64,000 bases of DNA from Bradyrhizobium cajani (GCF_009759665.1 NZ_WQNE01000008.1:124001-188000); one strand, 5' to 3'. Counted from the first letter of the stretch, positions 1-9,145 are shown. A program made the numbers and translations. Notes: generated by a model from the letters alone, not told the origin.

Positions 1-1
1 C

Positions 2-2338
2 GAGCTGACGCCGACCATCGTCGCCGCCGCGCTGGTGGCGCGCCTGCGCAAGCTCGGCCATCACAGCCCGGTGCTGGAGCAGCGCCTGGCGCGGCTCGAA
101 GCCTTCGACAATCCCGTAACCACCAGTGCCCCGATCAAACTCGCGCGCACGCCGTTCTTCTGCTCGGGCTGCCCGCACAACTCCTCGACGCGCGTGCCCG
201 AGGGCAGCCGCGCCATGGCCGGCATCGGCTGCCACGGCATGGCCTTGAGCATGCCGACCCGCCGCACCGACCTGATCTCGCACATGGGCGCCGAGGGCGT
301 GAACTGGATCGGCCAGTCGCCCTTCACCACCGAGCAGCACATCTTCCAGAATCTCGGCGACGGCACCTATACCCATTCGGGCCTGCTGGCGCTTCGCGCC
401 GCCTCTGCCGCCGGCATCAACATCACCTACAAGATCCTCTACAACGACGCCGTCGCCATGACCGGCGGCCAGCCGGCCGAAGGCGCCTTCAATGTCGCGC
501 AGATCGCGCATCAGGTCTGGGCCGAGGGCGTCAAGCGGCTCGCGATCGTCTCGGACGACCCGGGCAAATACCCCGAAGGCAACTACTTCCCGCAAGGCGC
601 CACCATCCACCATCGCCGCGAGCTCGATGCCGTGCAGCGCGAGCTGCGCGACATCAAGGGCCTCACCGTCGTGATCTACGACCAGACCTGCGCCGCGGAG
701 AAGCGCCGCCGCCGCAAGCGCGGGCTCTATCCCGATCCCGCCAAGCGAGCCTTCATCAACGAGCTCGTCTGCGAAGGCTGCGGCGACTGCTCGCAGGCCT
801 CCAACTGCGTCTCGGTGCAGCCGCTGGAAACCGAGTTCGGCCGCAAGCGCCAGATCGACCAGTCGAACTGCAACAAGGACTTTTCCTGCGTCGAAGGTTT
901 CTGCCCGAGCTTCGTCACGGTGCATGGCGGCACTCTCAAGCGCATGAAGACGTCGGCGGTCGATTCCGGGCAGCTGTTCGCCGACCTGCCGCTGCCTCCC
1001 GCCCGCGAGCTCGAGGCGCCGTACAACATCCTCGTCACCGGCATCGGCGGCACCGGCGTCATCACCATCGGCGCGCTGCTCGGCATGGCTGCCCATGTCG
1101 ACGGCCGCGGCTGCTCGGCGCTGGATTTCACCGGCCTGTCGCAGAAGAACGGCGCGGTGATGAGCCATGTCCGCATCGCGCCGAAGCCTGAGGACATCTC
1201 CGCCGTTCGCATCACCACCGGCGGCGCCGATGTCATCCTCGGCTGCGACATGATCGTCTCGGCCGGCCCGACCGCGCTCAGCCGCGCCGAGCGCGGCGTG
1301 ACCAGGGCCTACATCAACGCCGACCTTCAGCCGACCGCGAGCTTCGTGCAAAACCCCGATCTCGATTTCGAGATGGGCACGATGCAGACCGTGCTGCGCG
1401 ATGCCGTCGGCGACAAGAACCTCGACATCATCGACGCGACCGGCATTGCCGCGGCGCTGATGGGCGACAGCATCGCGACCAATCCCTTCATGCTCGGCTT
1501 CGCCTTCCAGAAGGGCGCGATCCCGCTGTCGCTGGAGGCCTTGCTCCGCGCCATCGAGATCAACGGCGCCGCGATCGAGATGAACAAGCTCGCCTTCACC
1601 TGGGGCCGCCTCGCCGCTCACGACATGTCGCGCGTGCGCAGCGTGCTCCAGTTCAAGAACCGGGCCTCCGCGCCGGCGAAGTCGCTCGACGACATCATCA
1701 CAACCCGCGCCGAGTTCCTGACCTTCTATCAGGACAAGGCCTATGCCGACCGCTATCTCTCAGCGGTCGCCAAGGTGCGGAAGGCGGAGATGGCCGCCTC
1801 ACCTGCGTCCACCGAGCTGACCGAGGCGGTCGCGAAAAACCTGTTCAAGCTGATGTCCTACAAGGACGAGTACGAGGTCGCGCGGCTTTATACCGACGGC
1901 AGCTTTGCCAGGAAGGTCTCGGAAAAGTTCGATGGCGACTTCACGCTGAAGTACCACCTCGCGCCACCGATCTTTGCCAAGCGCGACAAGGCGACCGGCC
2001 GGCTCCAGAAGCAGGAGTTTGGCGGCTGGATGATCCACGCCTTCCGCGTGCTGGCCAAGCTGAAGTTCCTGCGCGGCGGCGCGTTCGACCCGTTCGGCCG
2101 CACCGAGGAGCGTCGGGCCGAGCGGAAGCTGCTCGAGGATTATCTGGCGATGATCGACCAGCGGACCGCCGGGCTGAAGGCGGAGCAGATTCCGCTGCTG
2201 GCAAGGCTCGCGCGCGTGCCGGAGACGATCCGCGGCTTCGGCCATGTCAAGGAAGCCAACATCAAGTTGGCGGCCGCCGAGACGGCCCGGCTGGAGGCGG
2301 AGCTGGAGAACAGCCGCTTCGCGGCGGCTGCGGAGTAA
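2..2338 (+). CDS. indolepyruvate ferredoxin oxidoreductase (IorA-IorB-type fusion), 3' part
   Basis: The reading frame is open to the left edge of the window, so the 5' end is missing; about 778 residues remain of a family that usually runs near 1150. The enzyme oxidatively decarboxylates aryl-pyruvates such as indolepyruvate to acyl-CoA, passing electrons to ferredoxin. In order one sees the ThDP-binding half (GIGCHGMALSM, then LGDGTYTHSG with the metal-binding GDG and a downstream N), a cysteine-rich segment CEGCGDC followed by NCVSV that looks like an iron-sulfur site, and the gamma/POR domain beginning ILVTGIGGTGVITIGALLG. Stop TAA at 2336-2338. No partner gene follows, which fits the single-chain fused form seen in many alphaproteobacteria. 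The family call is firm; the exact 2-oxoacid substrate is inferred. Confidence 0.9.
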   Translation, partial: ELTPTIVAAALVARLRKLGHHSPVLEQRLARLEAFDNPVTTSAPIKLARTPFFCSGCPHNSSTRVPEGSRAMAGIGCHGMALSMPTRRTDLISHMGAEGVNWIGQSPFTTEQHIFQNLGDGTYTHSGLLALRAASAAGINITYKILYNDAVAMTGGQPAEGAFNVAQIAHQVWAEGVKRLAIVSDDPGKYPEGNYFPQGATIHHRRELDAVQRELRDIKGLTVVIYDQTCAAEKRRRRKRGLYPDPAKRAFINELVCEGCGDCSQASNCVSVQPLETEFGRKRQIDQSNCNKDFSCVEGFCPSFVTVHGGTLKRMKTSAVDSGQLFADLPLPPARELEAPYNILVTGIGGTGVITIGALLGMAAHVDGRGCSALDFTGLSQKNGAVMSHVRIAPKPEDISAVRITTGGADVILGCDMIVSAGPTALSRAERGVTRAYINADLQPTASFVQNPDLDFEMGTMQTVLRDAVGDKNLDIIDATGIAAALMGDSIATNPFMLGFAFQKGAIPLSLEALLRAIEINGAAIEMNKLAFTWGRLAAHDMSRVRSVLQFKNRASAPAKSLDDIITTRAEFLTFYQDKAYADRYLSAVAKVRKAEMAASPASTELTEAVAKNLFKLMSYKDEYEVARLYTDGSFARKVSEKFDGDFTLKYHLAPPIFAKRDKATGRLQKQEFGGWMIHAFRVLAKLKFLRGGAFDPFGRTEERRAERKLLEDYLAMIDQRTAGLKAEQIPLLARLARVPETIRGFGHVKEANIKLAAAETARLEAELENSRFAAAAE

Positions 2339-2366
2339 TCGTTAGGGACGCAAAGGCTCTCGCCAC

Positions 2367-2490
2367 TCGTCATTGCGAGGAGCGAAGCGACGAAGCAATC
2401 CAGAATCTTTCCGCGGAGACAGTCTGGATTGCTTCGCGGAGCCTGTCATCGGGCCGCGCTCCGCGCGGACCCGTTGGCTCGCAATGACGA
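2367..2490. repeat. palindromic intergenic repeat
   Basis: Outer perfect inverted arms TCGTCATTGCGAG (2367-2379) and CTCGCAATGACGA (2478-2490) enclose a second pair, GCAATCCAGA (2395-2404) and TCTGGATTGC (2423-2432). This cruciform design is typical of dispersed intergenic repeats in Bradyrhizobium-type genomes. Small open frames running through it are artefacts of the repeat. Confidence 0.8.
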
Positions 2491-2516
2491 GATTGTGGGG
2501 CGCGTTCGCCACGCTC

Positions 2517-2660
2517 TCACTGTCATCGTCCGGCTTGACCGGACGATCCAGTACTCCGAGACGGTTGTTGTTGAATCGATAGGCCGCGGCGTACTGGATG
2601 CCCCGCCGGAGCCTGTCATTGGGCTCGCCGAAGGCGAGACCCGGTGGCGGGGCATGACGG
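2517..2660. repeat. second palindromic repeat, different family
   Basis: The hairpin CGTCCGG-CTTGA-CCGGACG lies at 2527-2545, and ATCCAGTAC a little downstream of it is mirrored by GTACTGGAT near 2590. The right half reads CGCCGAAGGCG plus a GGCGGGGCATGACG end. With the preceding repeat it fills the 328-base gap between the oxidoreductase and the flavoprotein gene; I see no gene there. Confidence 0.7.
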
Positions 2661-2666
2661 GATTGG

Positions 2667-4397
2667 CTAGACCGACGTCGTGGCAACGCTTGGCGCCATC
2701 GCCACCACACTCCCCTCCGCCAGATGCCGCCCCGCAATGTATCCGAACGTCAGCGCCGGCCCGAGCGTGATGCCCGGCCCGGGATAATTGCCGTTCATGA
2801 TCGAGCCCATGTCGTTGCCGCAGGCGTAGAGGCCTGCGACCGGTGTGCCGTCCTCGCGCAGCACGCGCGCCTGCGCATCGACCTTCATGCCGATGGCGGT
2901 GCCGAGATCGGCCGGATGGATCTGCATCGCGAAGAACGGGGCGCGGAGGATCGGCGCGACGCAGGGGTTGGGCTTGTGACCGGCATCGCCGAGATGACGC
3001 TGATAGATGGTGCTGCCGCGGCCGAATTCGGGGTCGCGGCCCTCCTTTGCATCGACGTTGTAGGTCGCGATCGTCGCCGCGAGCACAGACGGGTTGATAC
3101 CGATCCTCGTCGCGAGCTGCACGATGTCGGGCGCCTCGATCAGTTCGCCGCTCGCCACATAGCGCCTGACACTGCGCGTGAATGGCTTGATGCGACCGAG
3201 ACCGTAGCTCCACAGGAACTGCCGGTCGCAGATCAGATGGAACGGGCGATCCGGCTCGCCATTGCCGTCCCGCAGCATCGCCAGCACGAACTCATGGTAG
3301 GACAGCGCCTCGTTGACGAAGCGTCTGCCTGTGGCATTCACGGCGATCACGCCGGGCTTGGCGCGGTCGGTCACCGTGTGTGGGAACACGCCGCGGCTGC
3401 CGTCGGCACGGCGGAACAGCGAGGCCGGCACCCAATAGGCCGGACTCGTCGCCTCCGTGTTAAGCGCTGCACCTGCCGCCGCCGCAAGCCGAAGCCCGTC
3501 GCCAGTGCCCGCGGTGCTGGTGGCCGAGACAAATCCGGCCGCCGGCGGGAAGAAGCGTTTGCGCAAAGTCGCATTGTGCGAGAAGCCGCCGGTCGCGAGC
3601 ACCACGCCGCGGCGCGCCGCGATCAGCCGATCGCGGGAGCCGTGGCGGATCACCACACCGGCCACGCGATCGCCCTGCATCGACAAATCCTCGACATCAG
3701 CGCTGAAAAGTATCTCGACCTGACGCGCCAGCAGCGAGGCAAAGAGCCGCGCAGCAAGCGCGTTGCCGAGATGCAGGGTCGTCCCGCGCGGCGCGCGCAA
3801 GCGCTGCCACGCATAAGCGGAAACCAGCCGCGCGGTGCGCAACGTCGCGCGCAGCGATTTTCCGGCGCGGCGCAGATGCGGGATGTCGAGACGGTTGACC
3901 ATCATCCCGCCGAACAGCGTGAACTCCGGCAGCGGCGGCCGCAAGCGCACGAAAGCCTTGCCCAGCCGCGTGCCGTCGAACGCGACCGGCTCCAGCACGC
4001 GCCCGCCGGGCGTCGCGCCCAGCCGCTCCGGATAATAGTCCGGATAGGCCTTCACCGGCTGGAGCCGCACTGCCGTGTTGGCTTCGAGCCAGGCGACCGC
4101 CTCCGGCCCGCGCGCAAGGAAGGCGGCGCGCAGGCCTGCATTGGCAGGCTCGGGCACGGTGCTCGATAGATACTGGGCGGCGTCGGTGACGCTGTCCGAG
4201 AGCCCCGCCTCTTTCATCTTGGCATTGGCGGGGATCCAGACCATGCCGCCGGACCACGCCGTCGTGCCGCCGACGAAGGCGGTCTTCTCGATCACCAGCA
4301 CGCGCAGCCCTTCGGCCGCAGCGACGGCCGCCGCCGTCATGCCTCCGGCGCCGGCGCCGATGACAATGACGTCGTAGGTCTCATGCGCCGGCATCAT
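2667..4397 (-). CDS. FAD-dependent oxidoreductase, 3-ketosteroid-delta1-dehydrogenase / fumarate-reductase flavoprotein type
   Basis: A 576-residue flavoprotein. An N-terminal dinucleotide-binding fold (VIVIGAGAGGMTAA, residues 10-23) is followed by EKTAFVGGTTAWSGG, the GGTTxxSGG element of the KstD/flavocytochrome c group. The C-terminus carries a second FAD-contact region, GNDMGSIMNGNYPGPGITLG, characteristic of 3-oxosteroid 1-dehydrogenase-like proteins. These enzymes remove hydrogens next to a carbonyl (delta1-dehydrogenation of 3-ketosteroids) or reduce enoates. No signal peptide, so cytoplasmic. There are no steroid-degradation genes around it, so the substrate is open; bioinformatic labels in this family are often loose. 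Start ATG at 4397, with an alternative ATG one codon later. Confidence 0.8.
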   Translation of the reverse strand: MMPAHETYDVIVIGAGAGGMTAAAVAAAEGLRVLVIEKTAFVGGTTAWSGGMVWIPANAKMKEAGLSDSVTDAAQYLSSTVPEPANAGLRAAFLARGPEAVAWLEANTAVRLQPVKAYPDYYPERLGATPGGRVLEPVAFDGTRLGKAFVRLRPPLPEFTLFGGMMVNRLDIPHLRRAGKSLRATLRTARLVSAYAWQRLRAPRGTTLHLGNALAARLFASLLARQVEILFSADVEDLSMQGDRVAGVVIRHGSRDRLIAARRGVVLATGGFSHNATLRKRFFPPAAGFVSATSTAGTGDGLRLAAAAGAALNTEATSPAYWVPASLFRRADGSRGVFPHTVTDRAKPGVIAVNATGRRFVNEALSYHEFVLAMLRDGNGEPDRPFHLICDRQFLWSYGLGRIKPFTRSVRRYVASGELIEAPDIVQLATRIGINPSVLAATIATYNVDAKEGRDPEFGRGSTIYQRHLGDAGHKPNPCVAPILRAPFFAMQIHPADLGTAIGMKVDAQARVLREDGTPVAGLYACGNDMGSIMNGNYPGPGITLGPALTFGYIAGRHLAEGSVVAMAPSVATTSV

Positions 4398-4456
4398 GCG
4401 GCGGTTTTCCCGGGAAGAGGCATGACACCGTCATACCTCGCCCGGGCGCACTGGCG

Positions 4457-5476
4457 CTAGCGTGCCGGCTTGCGCTCGACCGGATCGATGTCGATCGCCC
4501 GCAGGCGGCCGAGCCGCAGCACGTCCATGGCGAGCCGCCGGCCGATCCGGTCGCGGTCGAGCACGCGGATCAAATCGTCGACGCCCTTGATCTCGACGCC
4601 GTCGAGCCTGATCACGACGTCGCCGGGCAACAGGCCCGCCTTGGCCGCCGGGCCGTCCGGCTCGATCTGCGCGAGCAGCGCGCCCATCTTGTTCTCGACG
4701 CCGGCGAGCACGGCATGCCGCCGCGGGACCGGCGCGGTTTGCCCGGCGACGCCGATATAGGCGCGGCGGACATAGCCGTGGCGGATGATCTCCGACAGCA
4801 CGAATTGCGCGGTGTTGCTGGCGACCGCGAAGCAGATGCCCTGCGCGCCGTTGATGATGGCGGTGTTGATGCCGATCACCTCGGCATTCGACGACACCAG
4901 CGGCCCGCCGGAATTGCCGGGGTTGAGCGCGGCATCGGTCTGGATCACGTCCTCAATGGTGCGGCCGCTCACCGAGCGGATCGAGCGCCCGAGCGCCGAG
5001 ACCACACCGGCGGTCACGGTCGATTCGAAGCCGAGCGGATTGCCGATCGCGATCACGAGCTGGCCACGGCGCAGGGTCTTGGAGTTGCCGAGCGCGGCAT
5101 AGGGCAAATGGCGCACGCCATTGGCGCGCAGCAGCGCAAGGTCGGTGTCGGGATCGACACCAAGCACCTGCGCTTCGCCGACATGGCCCTCGACATCCCG
5201 CAGCCGGATCTCCCTGGAGGCGCCGACCACATGGCTGTTGGTGAGGACGAGACCGTCCGGTGAGATCACGATGCCCGAGCCGAGCCCGCCGCGCTCGCGG
5301 CCGTTCGGCACTTTTGGCCCGGTCTCGACGCGCACGACGGCCGGACCGACGCGGTCGGTCACGTCGATCACGGCGTTGGAATAAGCATCCAGCAAGGTCC
5401 GGTCATCGACCGGGGCAGACGCTGTCGTTCGCGATGACGAGGCGTCATCGACGATGTCTGAGGTGAAATCCAGCAT
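4457..5476 (-). CDS. HtrA/DegP-like S1C serine protease with PDZ domain
   Basis: 339 residues. The trypsin-like core has the full catalytic triad: His82 in LTNSHVVG, Asp112 in TDLALL and Ser169 in NPGNSGGPL. One PDZ domain follows (about residues 235-330; LAQIEPDGPAAKAGLLPGDVV, then LDGVEIKGVDDL). Most HtrA proteins are periplasmic quality-control proteases, but this N-terminus (MLDFTSDIVDDASSSRTT) is acidic and polar with no hydrophobic signal or anchor, which predicts a cytoplasmic enzyme or an undetected alternative start. AAGGA lies in front of the ATG at 5476. It is transcribed in the same direction as the gene pair upstream (5568-7805), 91 bases away. Confidence 0.88.
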   Translation of the reverse strand: MLDFTSDIVDDASSSRTTASAPVDDRTLLDAYSNAVIDVTDRVGPAVVRVETGPKVPNGRERGGLGSGIVISPDGLVLTNSHVVGASREIRLRDVEGHVGEAQVLGVDPDTDLALLRANGVRHLPYAALGNSKTLRRGQLVIAIGNPLGFESTVTAGVVSALGRSIRSVSGRTIEDVIQTDAALNPGNSGGPLVSSNAEVIGINTAIINGAQGICFAVASNTAQFVLSEIIRHGYVRRAYIGVAGQTAPVPRRHAVLAGVENKMGALLAQIEPDGPAAKAGLLPGDVVIRLDGVEIKGVDDLIRVLDRDRIGRRLAMDVLRLGRLRAIDIDPVERKPAR

Positions 5477-5567
5477 GGCAAGAGTCCTTGAGGCTCACAC
5501 AGATGGTGGCCTGTTCCCGCCCGCGCAAGTGGCCCGCCCGGAGCGCAAGGCTGGACTGCCCGGGTGG

Positions 5568-6017
5568 CTAGGGAGCCCGCCGCATTGCGCCGGCCCTTGC
5601 CTTGACCGGATCGAGCAGCGACCAGTCGCCGTCGGGAAGCACATGGCCCTTGGGGAATGGCGCGCGCAGCTCGAGCCCGAGGGAACCCAGCACGCGATCG
5701 TCGCGGTAGTAGCATTGCAGCACGACGCGGACGAGCGTTGCGGCGGCGACGCCGCCGGCTGACCGAAACTGCTGGGCGACGCTGTCGCGCGCGGCGGGCT
5801 CGAGGTCGGCCAGCGGCATGCCGGCAAGCCGCGCCAGATGATCAAGCGCGGCAACGACCTGTCTGGTGTCACGGCCGAGCGTCGCGATGATGTCGGCCTG
5901 GATGATGTCGTCATCGGCGCCGGGAACACGGTATTCCTCGCTCGCGGGAATGATCATCGCCGCAATGGTGCGGAGGTCGTCGCGCTGCCGCGGCGTGAGG
6001 GAAACGTGATCAGTCAT
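5568..6017 (-). CDS. gluconate 2-dehydrogenase subunit 3-like protein
   Basis: 149 residues. The N-terminal LTPRQRDDLRTIAAMIIPA followed by VPGADD resembles the small subunit 3 of membrane-bound gluconate/fructose dehydrogenases, which accompanies a GMC-type FAD subunit. No twin-arginine or other signal is visible, unlike canonical subunit 3 proteins that carry a Tat signal. An excellent ribosome site (AGAGGAGG) precedes the ATG at 6017. The GMC oxidoreductase gene lies 189 bases upstream on the same strand, so the pair probably forms one enzyme. A repeat element sits between them. The pairing is inference from family and context. Confidence 0.7.
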   Translation of the reverse strand: MTDHVSLTPRQRDDLRTIAAMIIPASEEYRVPGADDDIIQADIIATLGRDTRQVVAALDHLARLAGMPLADLEPAARDSVAQQFRSAGGVAAATLVRVVLQCYYRDDRVLGSLGLELRAPFPKGHVLPDGDWSLLDPVKARAGAMRRAP

Positions 6018-6050
6018 GGCGTCCTCCTCTAGCGCAGCGATGATGGTCTG

Positions 6051-6168
6051 CTCCCTCCCCCGCTTGCGGGGGAGGGATGGGGAGAGGGTATCTCCGCAGA
6101 GAGACTCCCCCAGAGGAGAGAACCCTCACCCGGCGCGCTGCGCCGACCTCTCCCGCACGCGGGAGAGG
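6051..6168. repeat. CTCTCCC-type palindromic repeat, copy 1 of 3
   Basis: The left arm runs CTCCCTCCCCCGCTTGCGGG then GGAGGG. The right half reads ACCTCTCCCGCACGCGGGAG then AGGT after an ACCCTCACCCGGCGCGCTGC block. Related copies sit at 14054-14191 and 30014-30133. This copy lies between two genes that otherwise look like one operon. Confidence 0.8.
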
Positions 6169-6206
6169 TACATCGAGCTCGTGGCTAGATCTGAGCATCA
6201 TCATTC

Positions 6207-7805
6207 TCAGTCAAACAAATTGGCGAGGCGCTGCTTCATCTGGTCGGCGATGTAGAGCGCGAGGGCCTGGATGGTGGACGTCGGATTCACCCCGCCCGAA
6301 GTAACGAAGATGCTGCCGTCGACGATAAAGAGGTTCTTCACGTCGTGCGTGCGGCCCCATTCATTGACGACGGAGCGCTCGGGGTCGGTGCCCATCCGCG
6401 CGGTGCCGAGCAGGTGCCAGCCGCCCCACGGGATCGGGCTGTTGACGCAGATGTCGGTGGCGCCGGCCGTTTCCAGGAACTCGCGGCCGCGGGCCAGCGC
6501 ATGCTCCATCATCTTCCGGCTGTTCTCGCTGATCGTATAGTCGATCTTCGGTGCGGGAATGCCGTGGCTGTCCTTCAGCACGGGATCGAGCGTGACGCGA
6601 TTGTGCTCCTCCGGCAGGTCCTCGCAGATCGCGGAGAAACCTATGCGATGGCCGTTGAGCTTGCGGAACACGCGGTGATGATCTTCGCCCCAGGGCAGGA
6701 TGCCCTTCTGCTCGCTGACGACAGCCTCGAACACAGGTCCTGCGCCGCGCACGAACTGCACGCCGTAGCCGCGGACGAAGCCGCGCGAGAGGTCCGTGTC
6801 GTACCACTCCTTGCTCCACAGGCAGGTTGGAGGCGCGCGGTTGCTGTCGGTCGGCTCCTTCACATAGCCGTAGATCTGCGCATAGGGGTGGAACATCAGG
6901 TTCTTGCCGACGAGACCCGACGAATTGGCAAGACCGTTCGGAAAGCGCGAGGACGCCGAGTTCAGCAGCAGGCGCGGCGTGCCGACGCCGTTGCAGGCGA
7001 TGATGACGACGTGCGCGGGCTGAAACTGCTCGACGCCGTCCTTGTCGTAGTAGACCACGCCCGAGGCCATGCCGTTCTCGTCGGTGGTGATCTCGCGCAC
7101 CCTGCAATGGGTGCGCAGCTCGACGCCGGCGCGGACGGCATGCGGCCAATAGGTGATGTCGGTCGAGGATTTCGCGCCTTGCGCGCAGGCCGGCGTGCAA
7201 TGGCCGAGATTGATGCAGCGCGCCCGGCCCTCATAGTCCATCGTCGCGACCGTCGTGTCCGACGGCCACCAGTGCCAGCTGAGCTCGTTCATGGCCTTGC
7301 CGATGATGGCACCGGACAGTCCGAGCGGCTGTTGCGGCATCGGCGGATGCGTCAGCGGCGAGAGCGGATCGCCCGACAGGCCGGACGTGCCCATCATCAG
7401 GTCGTTCTCTTCGAAGAACGGGGTCAGCGCGTCGTAATCGATCGGCCAGTCGTCGGCGACGCCGTCGAGCGTCTTCACCTTGAAATCGGCGGGATGCAGC
7501 CGCGGCCAGTGCGCGGTGTACATCACCGTCGAGCCGCCGACTGCGTTGTAGTTGACGACCTTGATCGGCGAATTGTCGTCGTTGATCGGGTAGTCCTCGG
7601 GCCGGCCGCGGACGTTGGGGCTCGACGACCACTCGCCGTAGAACTTGGCTTCCCAGTCCCGGCCCGTGCTGGGATATTCCGCCGGGTTCATCCAGCCGCC
7701 CTGCTCCAGGCAGAGAATGTGCATCTTGGTCTCGGCCAGCGACCACGCCACCGCCGCGCCTGAAGCGCCGGCGCCGATGATCAGGACGTCCACGGGGTCT
7801 TTCAT
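6207..7805 (-). CDS. GMC family oxidoreductase (FAD subunit)
   Basis: 532 residues of the glucose-methanol-choline oxidoreductase family, which oxidises alcohols or sugars with FAD. The N-terminal Rossmann motif IIGAGASGAAVAWSLAE begins near residue 9. The middle contains GGSTVMYTAHWPRL and HCTPACAQGAKSS, typical of the gluconate/sorbitol dehydrogenase branch. The C-terminal GMC domain ends with HLLGTARMGTDPERSVVN and GGVNPTSTIQALALYIADQM, with the catalytic His in GWHLLGT. The start ATG at 7805 follows AGGAAAAGG. With the subunit-3-like protein downstream it likely makes a two-component dehydrogenase. The substrate cannot be named from sequence. Confidence 0.9.
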   Translation of the reverse strand: MKDPVDVLIIGAGASGAAVAWSLAETKMHILCLEQGGWMNPAEYPSTGRDWEAKFYGEWSSSPNVRGRPEDYPINDDNSPIKVVNYNAVGGSTVMYTAHWPRLHPADFKVKTLDGVADDWPIDYDALTPFFEENDLMMGTSGLSGDPLSPLTHPPMPQQPLGLSGAIIGKAMNELSWHWWPSDTTVATMDYEGRARCINLGHCTPACAQGAKSSTDITYWPHAVRAGVELRTHCRVREITTDENGMASGVVYYDKDGVEQFQPAHVVIIACNGVGTPRLLLNSASSRFPNGLANSSGLVGKNLMFHPYAQIYGYVKEPTDSNRAPPTCLWSKEWYDTDLSRGFVRGYGVQFVRGAGPVFEAVVSEQKGILPWGEDHHRVFRKLNGHRIGFSAICEDLPEEHNRVTLDPVLKDSHGIPAPKIDYTISENSRKMMEHALARGREFLETAGATDICVNSPIPWGGWHLLGTARMGTDPERSVVNEWGRTHDVKNLFIVDGSIFVTSGGVNPTSTIQALALYIADQMKQRLANLFD

Positions 7806-8004
7806 CGCAACCTTTTCCTCCCCCTCGCCGCTTTCCGGGCGATTCGGCCTCTACAGTCCGCAAGGCCGGCGAACGATAGGAGCAGAGCGACGGCCGAGTA
7901 AAGCCGCGGAGCCGGAATGTCGCACTTCGCAGGGCGCAGACCATTGGTATCGCCACATCCGGGTGCTAGGAACAAGGCGCACGAGCCATCGATAGCGAGA
8001 CCGT

Positions 8005-8787
8005 ATGTCCTCCCAGAATTCCTTTGCCCGCGCTTTTGCGCTCGTTTCGTTTTTCGCCTTATCCGGATTGTTGGCCTCGTCCGGGCCAGTCTCCGCGCTG
8101 ACCGCCGCCGCGACCGTCCGCGACGGCAACTCCATCCAGCTTGGCGACGTCACCTACCGGCTCGACGGCGTCGATGCGCCCGAACTGGACCAGGTCTGCA
8201 TCGACGATCACGCCGATCCCTGGACCTGCGGCATCGAGGCCCGCGACCAGCTCACGAAGCTGATCAAGGGACGCGTGGTGCGCTGCGACGATGTCGGGCC
8301 GGAGAAGAGCTTTGGCAAACGGCACCGCGCGATCTGCACGGCCGAGGGCGACAAGGCCAGCTTGAACGAGCAGTTGGTCAAGCTCGGCTTTGCCGTCGCA
8401 CGCGAGCCGGTCAAGGCGAATGTCAAACCCGCCGCCACCGAAGCCAAGACGGCTGCGGCAGGAATCTGGAAAGGCTGTTTTGTTGCACCGCAAGAGTTCC
8501 GCACCGGCAAGAAGGATGGCGCGCTCCTGGGCGCCGCCTGCCGCGCGGACCGCGACAAGGAAATCCGCGCCGTGCTGTTTCCTGGGGAGCTGACGATGCC
8601 GCCGAGCTGCAGCATCAAGGGCAAGCTTGCGGTGCGCGCACGCGTCACCGGCAATATCGGCATCTATCACCTGCGAGGCTGCCCAAGCTATCCGGCGACC
8701 ACCGCGCCGGACCGCTGGTTCTGCTCGGAGGACGACGCCCAGGCCGCCGGCTTCCGCAGGGCCTACAATTGCCGCCGGCCAAAGTGA
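8005..8787 (+). CDS. secreted thermonuclease (SNase-like) family protein
   Basis: 260 residues. The N-terminus ([21 protein letters not shown]) is a clear Sec signal peptide, so the protein is periplasmic or exported. An SNase-like core follows: [25 protein letters not shown], then an Arg/Glu-rich strand at [14 protein letters not shown], and the [10 protein letters not shown] segment. The last 65 residues ([21 protein letters not shown], then [17 protein letters not shown]) are a separate Cys-containing domain seen fused to such nucleases in rhizobia. Whether all catalytic residues are functional is not certain. It is divergent from the GMC gene and followed at 8964-8996 by a strong terminator. 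Confidence 0.82.
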   Translation: MSSQNSFARAFALVSFFALSGLLASSGPVSALTAAATVRDGNSIQLGDVTYRLDGVDAPELDQVCIDDHADPWTCGIEARDQLTKLIKGRVVRCDDVGPEKSFGKRHRAICTAEGDKASLNEQLVKLGFAVAREPVKANVKPAATEAKTAAAGIWKGCFVAPQEFRTGKKDGALLGAACRADRDKEIRAVLFPGELTMPPSCSIKGKLAVRARVTGNIGIYHLRGCPSYPATTAPDRWFCSEDDAQAAGFRRAYNCRRPK

Positions 8788-8835
8788 ACAATTCGTTCAC
8801 GCAGCCGTGAGTGGTAATCCGAGACCGTATTGATC

Positions 8836-8963
8836 CGGAATTGAACTCCCTTGGGAGTTGCTGCACTTATGAACATACGCAAGCGCTTCGCGCGGGCGTT
8901 TCCTTGGCGGCAATCCGGCTCTGGCCAGTTTGCCTTGCTCGGGCGTTTCCTCCCTAGACTTGG
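8836..8963 (+). ncRNA. candidate small RNA or long 3' UTR
   Basis: The stretch between the nuclease gene and the terminator contains the palindrome AACTCCC-TT-GGGAGTT (8844-8859). It ends in an excellent plus-strand terminator, yet holds no credible coding frame; the open frame through it continues into an unrelated repeat. It could be an independent small transcript or just the 3' end of the nuclease mRNA. I do not recognise a named RNA family. Confidence 0.3.
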
Positions 8964-8996
8964 GCCGCTTGTCACCACAAGCGGCTCTTCTTTTTT
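8964..8996 (+). terminator. Rho-independent terminator
   Basis: Nine-base perfect stem GCCGCTTGT / ACAAGCGGC with a CACC loop, followed by TCTTCTTTTTT. It terminates plus-strand transcription 177 bases after the nuclease stop codon. Confidence 0.88.
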
Positions 8997-9019
8997 GTGC
9001 ATCAATACTAGTCGAGGCC

Positions 9020-9104
9020 GTCATGCCCGGGCTTGTCCCGGGCATCCACGTTCTTCGCGCCGAAGGGGCAAGACGTGGATGGCCGGGTCAAGTCCGGCCA
9101 TGAC
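9020..9104. repeat. palindromic intergenic repeat (GTCATGCCCGGG type)
   Basis: GTCATGCCCGGG...CATCCACGT on the left is mirrored imperfectly by ACGTGGATGGCC...GGCCATGAC on the right, each half containing its own small palindrome (CCCGGG-CTTGT-CCCGGG; CCGG-GTCAAGT-CCGG). It lies in the gap (8788-9145) between the nuclease and cyoD. Confidence 0.78.
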
Positions 9105-9145
9105 GACGTAGCGAAGCCGGCGCATCACGGCTCATCGGCGTGCCG

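Noticed and set aside
2373..2770. Short frames between the first two genes
   Set aside because: They translate the palindromic repeats at 2367-2660 and have no independent support.
8851..9111. 86-residue frame after the nuclease gene
   Set aside because: It runs through a terminator and then an intergenic repeat (ending GKTWMAGSSPAMTT-like text, typical of translated repeat), so it is not a gene.
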